The position numbers and the translations under genes were made by a program. 64,000 nt of DNA from DATAVK01 sp036267755. GTDB lineage: Bacteria; Actinomycetota; Actinomycetes; JAFAQI01. Below the pieces are notes generated by a model. That model was not told the origin of the DNA. It saw nothing but the letters and a program-made list of their open reading frames with translations, and ran no database searches. The stretch is from the NCBI GenBank assembly GCA_036267755.1, contig DATAVK010000021.1, positions 1 through 64,000 of the forward strand, in the 5' to 3' direction. This document shows positions 1 to 8,767 of this stretch, in pieces; within the stretch, counting starts at the first letter, position 1, and each line of letters begins with the position of its first letter.

Positions 1-4
1 GGCC

Positions 5-742
5 GTGGAGCTTGCCGAGAACCCGAACACCCACACGCCGCTCGGGCCGAACACCGAGCGAATCGTCGCCGAGCGGTACGTGCTGTGGATGGGCCGCATG
101 GAGTCGTGGAACGTCGCGCAGCGCTTCGCCATGCAGCACGAGGAGATCGACGAGGTGATCGAGGAGGTTCGCGGGTTGCTGCGTGAGCGCGGGCGAACGT
201 CGTGCGCGTGGGAGATCGGCTCGCACGCGACGCCCGCCGACCTGCCGCAGCAGCTGCTCGCGCGCGGTTTCACCGATGACGAGCACACGCCGCTCGCGAT
301 CGGGATGGCGCTCACCGAGGAGCCTGCCGCGGCGCCGGAAGGCATCGAGGTGAAGGTGGTCGAGACCGACGAGGAGTACTGGGAGTCGGAGCGCATCGCG
401 CAGATCGCGTTCGGCGAGGACGTCCCGAGTGAGCGCAAGCCGTTCGTCCCGGCTCCCTTGAACCCGATCTACATCGCGATCCTCGACGGTCGGATCGTGG
501 CGCGGGCGTCGGCGGCGCACGGTGAGCACGGCGTGACGCTCTTCGGCGGCGCGACCCTGCCGGAAGCGCGCGGCAAGGGCGCCTATCGCGCGCTCGTCGC
601 GGAGCGCTGGCACGACGCCGCCGAGCGGGGGACACCGCTGGTCGTGACGCAGGCGGGGCCGATGTCGCGGCCGATCCTCGCGCGGCTCGGGTTTCGCGAG
701 GTCGGCACGGTCCGCGCGTTGATCGATAAGTTCGGGGCGTGA
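5..742 (+). CDS. GNAT family N-acetyltransferase (5' end at window edge)
   Basis: This is probably an acetyl-CoA-dependent N-acetyltransferase. The C-terminal half, about residues 115-243, looks like a GNAT fold, and the pyrophosphate-binding loop is visible as ATLPEARGKGAYRAL, matching the R/QxxGxG/A consensus. It is followed by the usual GF(R)EVGT strand near the end. The N-terminal 110 residues are more diverged and could be a second, degenerate GNAT half. The GTG at position 5 is the first possible codon in the window, so the true start may lie upstream. Its stop overlaps the start of the Rrf2-type regulator by four bases (GTGA), so the two are probably translated together. The substrate cannot be predicted. 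Confidence 0.75.
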   Translation: MELAENPNTHTPLGPNTERIVAERYVLWMGRMESWNVAQRFAMQHEEIDEVIEEVRGLLRERGRTSCAWEIGSHATPADLPQQLLARGFTDDEHTPLAIGMALTEEPAAAPEGIEVKVVETDEEYWESERIAQIAFGEDVPSERKPFVPAPLNPIYIAILDGRIVARASAAHGEHGVTLFGGATLPEARGKGAYRALVAERWHDAAERGTPLVVTQAGPMSRPILARLGFREVGTVRALIDKFGA

Positions 743-1191
743 GGGTCTCAGCGAAAGCCGACTACGCGATCCGCGCTGCGGTCGAGCTCGCGGCGCGCGG
801 CGAGGGGCCGACGAAGGGCGACGTGATCGCGGACGCGCAGAAGATCCCGCCGAACTTCCTCGAGAACATCCTGGCCGACCTCCGGAACGCCGGGATCGTG
901 ACAAGCCGGCGCGGCGCGGACGGTGGCTACTGGCTCTCGCGTCCCGCCGCGGAGATCGCGCTGGCGGATGTCATCCGAGCGGTCGACGGCCCGCTGGCAA
1001 ACGTCCGGGACCTCAGCCTGTCCGAACTGTCCTATCCGGGGGCGGCGGAGTCGTTGCGCGAGGTCTGGATGGCCGTGAGAGGAAGCCTGCGGGAGGTCCT
1101 CGAGAACGTCACCGTCGGCGATCTGGCCGCCGGCAAGCTGCCGCGCAACGTCAAGGCACTCGCCGCCCGACACCAATCCGAACGGGTCTGA
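739..1191 (+). CDS. Rrf2 family transcriptional regulator
   Basis: This 150-residue DNA-binding protein has the Rrf2 layout: an N-terminal winged helix-turn-helix beginning VSAKADYAIRAAVELA, then the recognition and wing region PPNFLENILADLRNAGIV and SRRGADGGYWLSRP. Family members such as IscR and NsrR carry three cysteines that bind an Fe-S cluster. This protein has no cysteine at all, so it must sense something else or act as an apo-repressor. It starts at a GTG that overlaps the stop of the acetyltransferase, so the acetyltransferase may be a target or functional partner. The next gene is on the other strand. Confidence 0.85.
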   Translation: MRVSAKADYAIRAAVELAARGEGPTKGDVIADAQKIPPNFLENILADLRNAGIVTSRRGADGGYWLSRPAAEIALADVIRAVDGPLANVRDLSLSELSYPGAAESLREVWMAVRGSLREVLENVTVGDLAAGKLPRNVKALAARHQSERV

Positions 1192-1229
1192 CCCGGCGGG
1201 TCCTGATCCGACGAGTGTGACGAGAGTCA

Positions 1230-1640
1230 CTAGCCGAGCAGGGACTCGATCTCTGCCTCGAAGTCGACGTGATCGCTCTCCGTACCGGTCGGCACCCGTG
1301 CGTAGGTCTCGACCAGGAACTCCACGACCGTGTCACTCGGCGCGAGCATTGTGGCCACGCAGTCCGTCGCCAGGGTGATCCGCACCATTCGCTCGCCGTT
1401 CTCGCGGGCCGGCTCGACGGTGATGTCGCCCTCGCCCGCGGGCGCCGCGATCCCCGCCGAGAGCAGCTCACGGGCAAACACCCAGATCACCGGCTCGTCG
1501 CAGTCCGTGCCGATGTGCAGCGTGACCGCGAACGGGTCGCCGAGGTCGTAGTGCAGCTCGGCGGCCAGCTCTGCATAACCCGTGGCTGCGCTGACGGCGA
1601 GGGTCAGCGGCATGGTGAGAGTGCGTGGGACAGGCAGCAC
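1230..1640 (-). CDS. SsgA-like sporulation/cell division protein
   Basis: This 136-residue protein matches the SsgA-like family (SALPs), which is confined to morphologically complex actinobacteria and helps localise septum formation and wall remodelling. Recognisable blocks are AELHYDLGDPFAVTLHI, WVFARELLSAGIAAPAGEGD and FLVETYARVPTG, in the family order. The GTG start at 1640 is preceded at five bases by a clear GGAGG (complement of 1646-1650). An internal ATG at 1613 would remove nine residues and has no comparable ribosome site. The presence of a SALP is one of the better hints that the host forms hyphae or spores. It stands alone, facing the Rrf2 gene. Confidence 0.88.
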   Translation of the reverse strand: MLPVPRTLTMPLTLAVSAATGYAELAAELHYDLGDPFAVTLHIGTDCDEPVIWVFARELLSAGIAAPAGEGDITVEPARENGERMVRITLATDCVATMLAPSDTVVEFLVETYARVPTGTESDHVDFEAEIESLLG

Positions 1641-1719
1641 GGGAGCCTCCGGGTTCGTCGTCCGCGTTACCTGTACAACGACGAGTCCCGGCGGGAGTGA
1701 CGGCCCTCCGAGGGTGATT

Positions 1720-2784
1720 TCAGCCGATGTTCGGCGAGTGCTCCGTGGTCGGGAGCAGCTCCACCCAGGTCCGACCCGGCGTCAGCGTGAGCCGCTTGCC
1801 GCCCTTGCCCACGAAGGTCAGTGGCGACGTCACGTTCTTGCGGTGCCACGTGCCCTTGATGACCTTGCCGTTACGGAAGATCCACACCGGGTTCGAGCCG
1901 GTGGTGATGTCGAGGGGAGAGGCGTTGCCGAGCACGTCGTGCAGGCCGGTGCTCCCGATGGTCACCTTCATGACCACGACGTTGGCCGCGCTGAGCTGGT
2001 TGCCTCCGGTGTCACGGTCCACGGCGCCGTCCTGGGTACGCAGCCAGTGGCCGCCTGACCAGGACCAGCTGGCGGTCGTGTCCGGCCACGCCAGCGAGAA
2101 CGAGTGTGCGGCCTTCGCCCACGTCGGCAGCGGACCGTAGGTGAATAGCGGGTGGGCGACGTTCTTGAGGTGCTTCTGCTTCTCGAGTCCGGCCTTGATC
2201 AGTACGTCGGTCGACGCGAAGACGTTGTGCGGCGCTGGCCGGCTCAGGTCGCGGTGGAAGTCGTTGCCCTCCACGTCCTGCGAGATCTGGACGGTGTGGC
2301 CGTGGGCGTCGATCTGCGGGAGTGCCTCGGGGTTGGCGCCGGAGAACCCGAACACGCTGCCGTGGAGCAGGGCGAGGATGTCGGCGTCACTGGTCCGGGC
2401 CGACCGGATCGGGCCGACGGTGGCGACCGAACTGCAGCCGAACACCGCCATCAGGCGGGTGAGGCCGCCCTCGACCAGCTCCTCGAAGACAACGTCGGCC
2501 GAGTTGACTCCTGCCTGCGGCAGCGCGGGCGCCACGTTGTCGATCTTGACCGCCAACGGGATCCGCTTGATCTTCTGGCCCTTGCGGGGCTTTTCGCCGG
2601 TCAGTGGGCAGGTCGGGACGGCCTTGGCGGCGGCCTGGGTGCTCGGCGTACTCGGGGATGCTGCCGGGGAGCCCGCGGGAGCGGCGGTGGAACCATTGGT
2701 GCCGCAGCCGGCGAGGCCGACCGCGATTACGGCGAGCGCAGCCAGCGGCGCGAGGGCACGGGTACGAACGCGGATGGCAGTCAC
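1720..2784 (-). CDS. DUF3048 domain lipoprotein (YerB-like)
   Basis: This is a 354-residue exported lipoprotein. The N-terminus has a positively charged stretch, a hydrophobic core and the lipobox LAGC near residues 24-27, followed by a Ser/Thr/Ala/Pro-rich linker. The rest matches the DUF3048 family of Bacillus YerB: PLAVKIDNVAPALPQAGVNS, VDVVFEELVEGGLTRLMAVF-like strands (seen as ADVVFEELVEGGLTRL) and GPIRSARTSD are typical. The biochemical role of the family is unknown; wall-associated location is expected. The GTG start at 2784 has AGGAG four bases upstream. It lies directly downstream of an LCP wall ligase on the same strand, 42 bases away, consistent with an envelope function. Confidence 0.85.
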   Translation of the reverse strand: MTAIRVRTRALAPLAALAVIAVGLAGCGTNGSTAAPAGSPAASPSTPSTQAAAKAVPTCPLTGEKPRKGQKIKRIPLAVKIDNVAPALPQAGVNSADVVFEELVEGGLTRLMAVFGCSSVATVGPIRSARTSDADILALLHGSVFGFSGANPEALPQIDAHGHTVQISQDVEGNDFHRDLSRPAPHNVFASTDVLIKAGLEKQKHLKNVAHPLFTYGPLPTWAKAAHSFSLAWPDTTASWSWSGGHWLRTQDGAVDRDTGGNQLSAANVVVMKVTIGSTGLHDVLGNASPLDITTGSNPVWIFRNGKVIKGTWHRKNVTSPLTFVGKGGKRLTLTPGRTWVELLPTTEHSPNIG

Positions 2785-2826
2785 GGGTCTCCTAGGTTAC
2801 GTGGGGAAGGGGGGCCCAGCGCCGGG

Positions 2827-4473
2827 TCAATGGCAGGGGTTGGTGGCGGCGGTAGTGACTGTGGTGGTCGGACCGTTGGACGAGTGGATCTTCACGGAGT
2901 GGACGGTGGAGAAGCTGGAACCGACCAGCAGCTCGATGTGGGACCCCAACGACGGGTCCTTGCGCTTGGTCGCACCCGGGATCGCGGCTACCACCGTCGC
3001 CGCTGACTGAGCCCAGGAGGGCCCGTACAGCACGACCGTGGCGCTCGGGCTCGAGCCGCTGGGGGCGTCGCCCTCCGAGCTCACACCGAAGCCCACCGAG
3101 GTGAGCTTCTGGGCGGCGGCCGCTGCGGCGCCATTGGTGCCGCTGGCGTTCAGCACCGTGAGGGAGATTTCGCTGGGTGGCACCACTAGCTTCGGTTTGC
3201 GGGTCACGTTCGTGATCGGCTTGTCGTTGGTGAAGTCCGCGAACAGCTCTCTGGACTTCACCGGATCCCACAGCACCGCGGAGCCGACCGGCGTGGAGTA
3301 CGCCGTGTTCGACAGCGGCACGGTGAGGAACGACACGTTCTTGGGTGACATCGAGTGCAGCTTCTCGGCGAGCCGCAGGATCTGGGACTTGCCGAGACCC
3401 TTGTCGGTCGTGATCGAGCTCGTCACGGCGCCCAGGAACTTCGCCAGCTTCAGCGGGTCGAACAGCACCCCGCCGCTGCGCGCCTTGTCGATCATGGCGG
3501 CCATGAACTTCTGCTGCCGCTGGATCCGCCCGAGGTCACCCTGGGCAGGATCGAACTCGCGGGCTCGGACGTACTCCAGCGCGCGATCGCCGTTGAGCGT
3601 GGATGTGCCCTTGGGCAGCACCAGGCCGCTTCCGCTGTAGGCGCCGGTGACCGGGTTGCGCACGATCGGGTCGTTGATCGCCGTCGGGCTGCAGATGCTC
3701 ACCCCGCCGAGCGCCTTCACCATCTTCACGAACCCGAGGAAGTTGATCTCGATGTAGTGGTCGATCCGTACGCCGGTGTTGGCTTCGACGGTCTCGATGG
3801 TGAGCTTCGGGCCGCCCAGGGAGTACGCCGCGTTGAGCTTGTTCTTGGCCGCCGGTATCAGCTGGCCGGAGGAGCTGCGGTGCGCCGGGATCGTCACGTA
3901 GGAGTCGCGGGGCAGGTTGACCAGGGTGGCCTTCCCGTCGCCCTTGGGGATGTGGAGCAGGATCATCGTGTCCGAGCGCTGCCCGGGGTCGTGGCCGACG
4001 TGCAGCGACTTCTGCTGCGACTTGGACAGCCCGGCGCGTGAGTCTGATCCCACGACCAGGATGTTGAGGTCGCCGGCCGCTCCGCCGGTCGGTCGATCGC
4101 AGGAGTTGCAGAACGGGTTGATGTGCTTGATGCCGCCGATCAGCGCGTTGAGCGCAACGTCCCCGAACACCGCGCCGAGCCCCAGCGTGACGACCATCGT
4201 GACGGCGAGGACTCCGGCGATCTTGCCGTTTGACCACCGGGTGATGACGCCGGTCGGCTGCCACCGGCCCTGCCTGCCGCTTCCGCTGGGCGGGCGCGGG
4301 CTCGTTGGGCCACCGCCTGAGCCGCCCGAACCGCCGCCCGAGCGGCTCGCGGCCGGTTGCGGGCGTCGCGAACCACGCCGAGGGGCGGATCGTCGCGGAT
4401 CGAGCTCCGGCGGCAACTGGCGCCGCTCATGCCCGGAACCGGACGACCCGCTGCCGTCGAACGGCCCGGTCAT
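2827..4473 (-). CDS. LCP family protein with LytR C-terminal domain (wall glycopolymer ligase)
   Basis: LytR-CpsA-Psr proteins transfer lipid-linked glycopolymers onto peptidoglycan, as Lcp1 and CpsA do for arabinogalactan in mycobacteria. This 548-residue copy has a long disordered cytoplasmic N-terminus rich in Pro, Gly, Ser and Arg, one membrane span (about VLAVTMVVTLGLGAVFG), then the LCP domain with LNILVVGSDSRAG, the conserved NLPRDSYV and the arginine-rich QGDLGRIQRQQKF. A LytR_C domain follows, starting ISLTVLNASGTNG. I chose the ATG at 4473 because it has GGAGGT nine bases upstream (complement of 4483-4488); the open frame continues upstream but would run into the divergent glycosyltransferase. 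It is probably co-transcribed with the DUF3048 lipoprotein. Confidence 0.9.
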   Translation of the reverse strand: MTGPFDGSGSSGSGHERRQLPPELDPRRSAPRRGSRRPQPAASRSGGGSGGSGGGPTSPRPPSGSGRQGRWQPTGVITRWSNGKIAGVLAVTMVVTLGLGAVFGDVALNALIGGIKHINPFCNSCDRPTGGAAGDLNILVVGSDSRAGLSKSQQKSLHVGHDPGQRSDTMILLHIPKGDGKATLVNLPRDSYVTIPAHRSSSGQLIPAAKNKLNAAYSLGGPKLTIETVEANTGVRIDHYIEINFLGFVKMVKALGGVSICSPTAINDPIVRNPVTGAYSGSGLVLPKGTSTLNGDRALEYVRAREFDPAQGDLGRIQRQQKFMAAMIDKARSGGVLFDPLKLAKFLGAVTSSITTDKGLGKSQILRLAEKLHSMSPKNVSFLTVPLSNTAYSTPVGSAVLWDPVKSRELFADFTNDKPITNVTRKPKLVVPPSEISLTVLNASGTNGAAAAAAQKLTSVGFGVSSEGDAPSGSSPSATVVLYGPSWAQSAATVVAAIPGATKRKDPSLGSHIELLVGSSFSTVHSVKIHSSNGPTTTVTTAATNPCH

Positions 4474-4543
4474 GCGGGACAAACCTCCGTGAGAGGGAAC
4501 AGAACCGGCAACAATGCTAGGCGAGGGCCTGAAGGTCGGCTGA

Positions 4544-5578
4544 ATGCCACGCGGTAACGTCCGCCACGTGAAAGCCGCCTCGAACGGCAGCTGGCCGGCC
4601 GTGTCGGTGGTGCTGCCGGTGCTCAACGAGGAGCGGCATCTGCAGGCCTCGGTAGCGGCGATTCTGGAGCAGAGCTACCCCGGCGAGATCGAAGTCGTGC
4701 TTGCCCTCGGCCCGTCCAGCGACCGCACCGATCAGGTCGCCGAGCGGCTCGCGAACGATCCGCGCGTGTCGATCGTGGCCAACCCGACGGGCCGTACCCC
4801 GAACGGGCTCAACGCCGCGATCGCCGCCAGCCGGCACCCGGTGATCGCCCGGGTGGACGGTCACGCGGTCATCCCGCCGGACTACCTGCGGACGGCGGTC
4901 GCCCTGCTCGACCGCACCGGCGCGGACAACGTTGGCGGCCTGATGTCCGCGCATGGCGTCACCGACATCGAGCAGGCGGTGGCGCGGGCGATGACGAGCA
5001 AGCTCGGGGTCGGGAACGCGCCGTTCCACGTCGGCGGCCACGAGGGCCCCGCGGACACGGTCTACCTCGGGGTGTTCCGGCGTACCGCGATCGAACGGGT
5101 CGGTGGGTACGACGAGAGCTTCCGGCGGGCCCAGGACTGGGAGATGAACTTCCGGCTGCGGGCAACCGGCGGCCTGGTGTGGTTCTCGCCGGAGCTGTCG
5201 GTCTCCTACCGGCCGCGTGGGTCGCTGCGGGCAGTCGCCAAGCAGTACTTCCACTACGGCCGCTGGCGCCGGCAGGTGATGCGCACCCATCCGAGCTCGA
5301 TCAGCCTGCGCTACCTCGCACCGCCCGTGGCCGTCGCGGGGGTCGCCGCCGGGACGGTCACCGGCCTCGTCGGCCTCGGACTGGGCAAGCCGTCCCTAGT
5401 GGCTGGCTTCGTGCTGCCCGGGGGCTACCTGGCGCTGGTTGCCGGCGGGTCGTTGGCGACCAGCCGGGGTCTGGCGCCGAAGGCCCGGGCGCTGCTCCCG
5501 GCGGTGCTGGTCACGATGCACATGTCGTGGGGGTCCGGCTTCCTGTCGTCCTGGCGGCTGGGCCGGCGGCGCGGCTGA
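4544..5578 (+). CDS. Family 2 glycosyltransferase (ExoA/SuccA type)
   Basis: This 344-residue inverting GT-A glycosyltransferase probably adds a sugar to a lipid carrier or growing glycan at the membrane. The nucleotide-binding start VVLPVLNEERHLQ, the ARVDGHAVIPPDYL segment (a DxH metal site where many relatives have DxD or DAD) and RRAQDWEMNFRLR, resembling the ED/DWE acceptor motif, are visible. Two or three hydrophobic segments lie at the C-terminus (about residues 255-320), so it is membrane anchored. It is placed between two LCP ligases and could supply the polymer they attach. It starts at the first ATG; a GTG eight codons later is a weaker alternative. It is transcribed divergently from the first LCP gene. 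Confidence 0.87.
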   Translation: MPRGNVRHVKAASNGSWPAVSVVLPVLNEERHLQASVAAILEQSYPGEIEVVLALGPSSDRTDQVAERLANDPRVSIVANPTGRTPNGLNAAIAASRHPVIARVDGHAVIPPDYLRTAVALLDRTGADNVGGLMSAHGVTDIEQAVARAMTSKLGVGNAPFHVGGHEGPADTVYLGVFRRTAIERVGGYDESFRRAQDWEMNFRLRATGGLVWFSPELSVSYRPRGSLRAVAKQYFHYGRWRRQVMRTHPSSISLRYLAPPVAVAGVAAGTVTGLVGLGLGKPSLVAGFVLPGGYLALVAGGSLATSRGLAPKARALLPAVLVTMHMSWGSGFLSSWRLGRRRG

Positions 5579-5585
5579 GAGACCG

Positions 5586-7100
5586 CTACTGCAGGCACCC
5601 TTCCTTGCTGGCCGTCGTGACGTTGAGTGACTCAGTCGGCGAGGGGGTGGGCGTGGCCGAGCCGACGGTCACGGCGTGCACGCCCGAGTAGTTGGCGCCC
5701 ACGATCACGGTGACCGTCGACCCGAGCGTGTCGTCGGACACCCGCTTGGAGCCCGGGATCGACTCCGCCACGGTCTGTGACGACTGCACCTTGCTGCTGC
5801 CGTACTTCACGACCGTGGAGGCGTATGTCGAGGAGTCGGCGTCTCCCCCGACCGTGGCGTGGAAGCCCTGCGCCTCGAGCGCGGCCGCGGCCTTGGCCGC
5901 GGCGCCACTGACGCCCGAGCCGTTCAGCACGGTCACATTGATGTCGCTGGGCGGCACGCTCAACGGCGCGGCCGACTTCGACGGCGACGTGGACGGCGAG
6001 GGCGACGTGGTCGGCTTGGTGCCGGGGATCGCCTTGTCGTCCTTGATCGCCTTCCACAGCTCGGCCGACTTGGTGGGGTCCCACGCGACGTCGGCAGTCG
6101 GTACGCCGGCAGGCAGCGGATCGGCGAGCGGCACGGTCAGGATCTGCACGCTGCCGGCCCCGGCCGTGTGTAGCGCCGAGGCGAGCTTCTTCATCGTGCC
6201 GAGGCCGAAACCGTCGGTCGTGATCGACTTCGTGGTGGCGTTGAGGAACGGCAGCAGCTTGAACGGGTTGATCAGCAGGGTGGTGCTGGTGGCCTTGCGG
6301 ATCATCGCGCCGATGAACTGTTGCTGCCGCTTGATCCGCTCGATGTCGCTGCCGTCGCCGAGGTTGTAGCGGGCACGCATCAGTGCCAACGCCTGGTCGC
6401 CGTCGATCTCCACACTCTTCCCGGCGGGCAGCTTCAAGCCGCTGCCGTGGAAGGCGCCGTCGACGTCCACGATCGGGTCATTGAGCGGTTGGGCGATACA
6501 CATCTTGACGCCGCCGATCGCGTCGACCATCCGCTTGAATCCCTCGAAGTCGACCACGGCGTAGTGGTCGATCTTGATACCGGTGAGCGACTCCAAGGTC
6601 GCGATCTCGCAGCTTGGCCCGTACTTCGCGCCGCCAATCGAGAACGCGGTGTTGAACTTGTTCATCTGCGGAGCCGACTTGGTCTTCCCATCGCCTTCGA
6701 AACAGGACGGGATCTGCACCCAGGAGTCGCGCGGGATCGAGATCAGAGTCGCCTTGCCGTCGCCGGCCGCGATGTGCATGAGGATCGTGGTGTCCGAGCG
6801 GGCGCCCTGGATGTCGCCACCGCCGGTGCCCTTGCCGTTCGCACCGGCCCGGCTGTCCGAGCCGATGAGCAGGAAGTTCTCCGCCTTGGTCGCGGTGGGC
6901 GCTTTCGCCGGCTGCTTGCCCACCGTGACGATCGGATTGGTCGCGATGTTGCCGATGAAGTGCCGGTAGGTGAGGTATCCGCCAATGGCGGCGATCGCGA
7001 CGATCACCACGAGGCTCAGAGCGGTCCATTTCAGGATGCTTCGCCGGCGCGACCGGGCGTGTGGTGGGCTCGATGGGGGGGACGCCGCCGGCGTCGTCAC
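5586..7100 (-). CDS. LCP family protein with LytR C-terminal domain (second copy)
   Basis: A second LytR-CpsA-Psr ligase of 504 residues. It has a short basic cytoplasmic tail (ARSRRRSILKW), one membrane helix (ALSLVVIVAIAAIGGYL), an LCP domain with NFLLIGSDSRAG, SIPRDSWV and GSDIERIKRQQQFIGAMI, a Ser/Pro/Thr linker, and a LytR_C domain beginning INVTVLNGSGVSG. I placed the start at GTG 7100, which has AGGAG eight bases upstream (complement of 7109-7113). A longer frame to 7319 exists, but it would overlap the divergent SpoIID-domain gene and adds no recognisable sequence. It is paralogous to the LCP at 2.8-4.5 kb, with a cysteine-containing loop (IPSCFEGDG) that the other lacks. It converges with the glycosyltransferase gene, seven bases apart. 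Confidence 0.9.
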   Translation of the reverse strand: MTTPAASPPSSPPHARSRRRSILKWTALSLVVIVAIAAIGGYLTYRHFIGNIATNPIVTVGKQPAKAPTATKAENFLLIGSDSRAGANGKGTGGGDIQGARSDTTILMHIAAGDGKATLISIPRDSWVQIPSCFEGDGKTKSAPQMNKFNTAFSIGGAKYGPSCEIATLESLTGIKIDHYAVVDFEGFKRMVDAIGGVKMCIAQPLNDPIVDVDGAFHGSGLKLPAGKSVEIDGDQALALMRARYNLGDGSDIERIKRQQQFIGAMIRKATSTTLLINPFKLLPFLNATTKSITTDGFGLGTMKKLASALHTAGAGSVQILTVPLADPLPAGVPTADVAWDPTKSAELWKAIKDDKAIPGTKPTTSPSPSTSPSKSAAPLSVPPSDINVTVLNGSGVSGAAAKAAAALEAQGFHATVGGDADSSTYASTVVKYGSSKVQSSQTVAESIPGSKRVSDDTLGSTVTVIVGANYSGVHAVTVGSATPTPSPTESLNVTTASKEGCLQ

Positions 7101-7257
7101 GTGAAAGGCTCCTGTCGTCGCGCGGAATACCCGCCCGATCCTTTGCCATGATAGGTGCCGTTCACCTGAAGGCCGCCTGAAGGACATGGCCCGCGACGCC
7201 ACCACCGACGCCTCAAGGCCATGGACGATTGGGTCGAAAGTGACGGATGTGACATCG

Positions 7258-8751
7258 ATGACGAGGCGTGCCACGGCCCTGTTGGCGGTTGCGGTAGCCA
7301 CCGGCGGCCTCGCCATCACCGCCCTCCCGTCGGCGCGCGCGACGTCGTCGGCGACCGTCGAGGTCTACCCGGCTACCCCGAGCGGCGACTTCACGCTGCA
7401 CGGCCGCGGCTACGGCCACGGTCACGGGATGTCGCAGTGGGGCGCCTACGGCGCCGCCTCCGTCCGGCACCTGACCGGTGCGCAGATCGTCCACTTCTAC
7501 TACCCGCACACCAAGCTGGTCGCCCGCACCGGGGTCGGCGCGATCCGGGTCGACCTGTCCGCCGCGCAGTCCTTCGACACCGGGTACCTGCAGGTCGCGC
7601 CGGCCAAGGGCATGACCGTGACGTGGGGGACGACGACGTACCCACTGCCGACCGAACGCCGCAAGCACGCGGTCACCGCATGGCGGCTGGTGAAGGTGTC
7701 CGCCAAGGTGCTCCAGCTCAAGGCACGAGCCGGCGGCGCGTGGCACCGGATGCGTCAACCAGGCGCTGTCGCGACGTTCCACGACACCGCGGCCTCGATT
7801 CCCGTCGTCGTCCCGGGAGGCCAGACCCGGGCCTACCGCGGTCGGGTCACCGCGGAGCTCGAGTCCGGCGTCGTCGAGACCGTGAACACGGTCAGCATGA
7901 CCAGCTATCTCAAGTCGGTGGTGCCGATGGAGATGCCGGCGTCGTGGTCGGCAGCAGCGCTGCAGGCACAGGCGATCGCGGCGCGGACCTACGCCGAGCA
8001 TGCGATGGCCTTCCCGCACGCGTCGTGGTTCGACATCTACGGCGACACCCGCGACCAGGCGTACGGCGGGGTGGCAGGGGAGTCCGCCGCCAGCACCGCC
8101 GCAGTACGAGCGACCGACCAGGAGGTGCTCGAGACCTCCGGCGGCTCGCCCATCCTCGCGCAGTTCAGCGCGGCGGACGGCGGCTGGACCAGTGCTGGCG
8201 GTGCGTCGTACCTGCCGGCCCAGCGTGACCCGTACGACGGCCTCATCGCGAACTCCTCGCATGCCTGGACGACCACGGTGTCGGCCGCGGCGGTCGAGTC
8301 GCTCGCGCCGTCGATCGGGAAGCTGAAGGATCTCGAGGTGACCGGACGCAACGGCGATGGGATCTGGGGCGGCCGGGTGACCGGCATCCGACTGATCGGC
8401 AGCGCTGGATCGGCCACCGTCGACCCCACGACGTTCGAGTTCGACCTCGGCTTGCGGAGCACCTGGTGGCGACCGACCCCGACCCCGGCAGCGCCGCGGG
8501 GGATCACCGCGACGGCGTCCGGGAAGACCGTGACCGTCACGTGGAAGCCGCCGAGCTCGGTGAGTGGCTCCGCGGCCGTGACCGGCTACCTCGTGAAGCT
8601 CTCGCCGTCGGGCAAGCACCGCACGGTCGCCGCCTCGGCCCGCACCGTCAGCATCGGGAAGCTCACGCCCGGCACCCGGTACATCGTGACCGTGGTGGCC
8701 CGCAGCGCAGCCGGCAACGGTCCGGCGGGGAAGACCTCCGTCACGCCCTGA
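7258..8751 (+). CDS. Secreted SpoIID/LytB domain protein with C-terminal fibronectin type III domain
   Basis: This is an exported cell-wall protein of about 497 residues. It begins with a signal peptide (MTRRATALLAVAVATGGLAI...). Next come the FTLHGRGYGHGHGMSQWGAY block, typical of actinobacterial SpoIID/LytB proteins, a beta-rich region, and the SpoIID core with TSYLKSVVPMEMPASW and ALQAQAIAARTYA. In Bacillus, SpoIID is a lytic transglycosylase acting on denuded glycan; the conserved glutamate in VPMEMP is present here. A single FN3 domain (about the last 90 residues) ends the protein. ATG 7258 gives the best signal peptide; GTG 7240 and ATG 7186 are in frame upstream. It is divergent from the second LCP gene. 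Confidence 0.85.
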   Translation: MTRRATALLAVAVATGGLAITALPSARATSSATVEVYPATPSGDFTLHGRGYGHGHGMSQWGAYGAASVRHLTGAQIVHFYYPHTKLVARTGVGAIRVDLSAAQSFDTGYLQVAPAKGMTVTWGTTTYPLPTERRKHAVTAWRLVKVSAKVLQLKARAGGAWHRMRQPGAVATFHDTAASIPVVVPGGQTRAYRGRVTAELESGVVETVNTVSMTSYLKSVVPMEMPASWSAAALQAQAIAARTYAEHAMAFPHASWFDIYGDTRDQAYGGVAGESAASTAAVRATDQEVLETSGGSPILAQFSAADGGWTSAGGASYLPAQRDPYDGLIANSSHAWTTTVSAAAVESLAPSIGKLKDLEVTGRNGDGIWGGRVTGIRLIGSAGSATVDPTTFEFDLGLRSTWWRPTPTPAAPRGITATASGKTVTVTWKPPSSVSGSAAVTGYLVKLSPSGKHRTVAASARTVSIGKLTPGTRYIVTVVARSAAGNGPAGKTSVTP

Positions 8752-8767
8752 CGGTCAGCTCGGCCGG

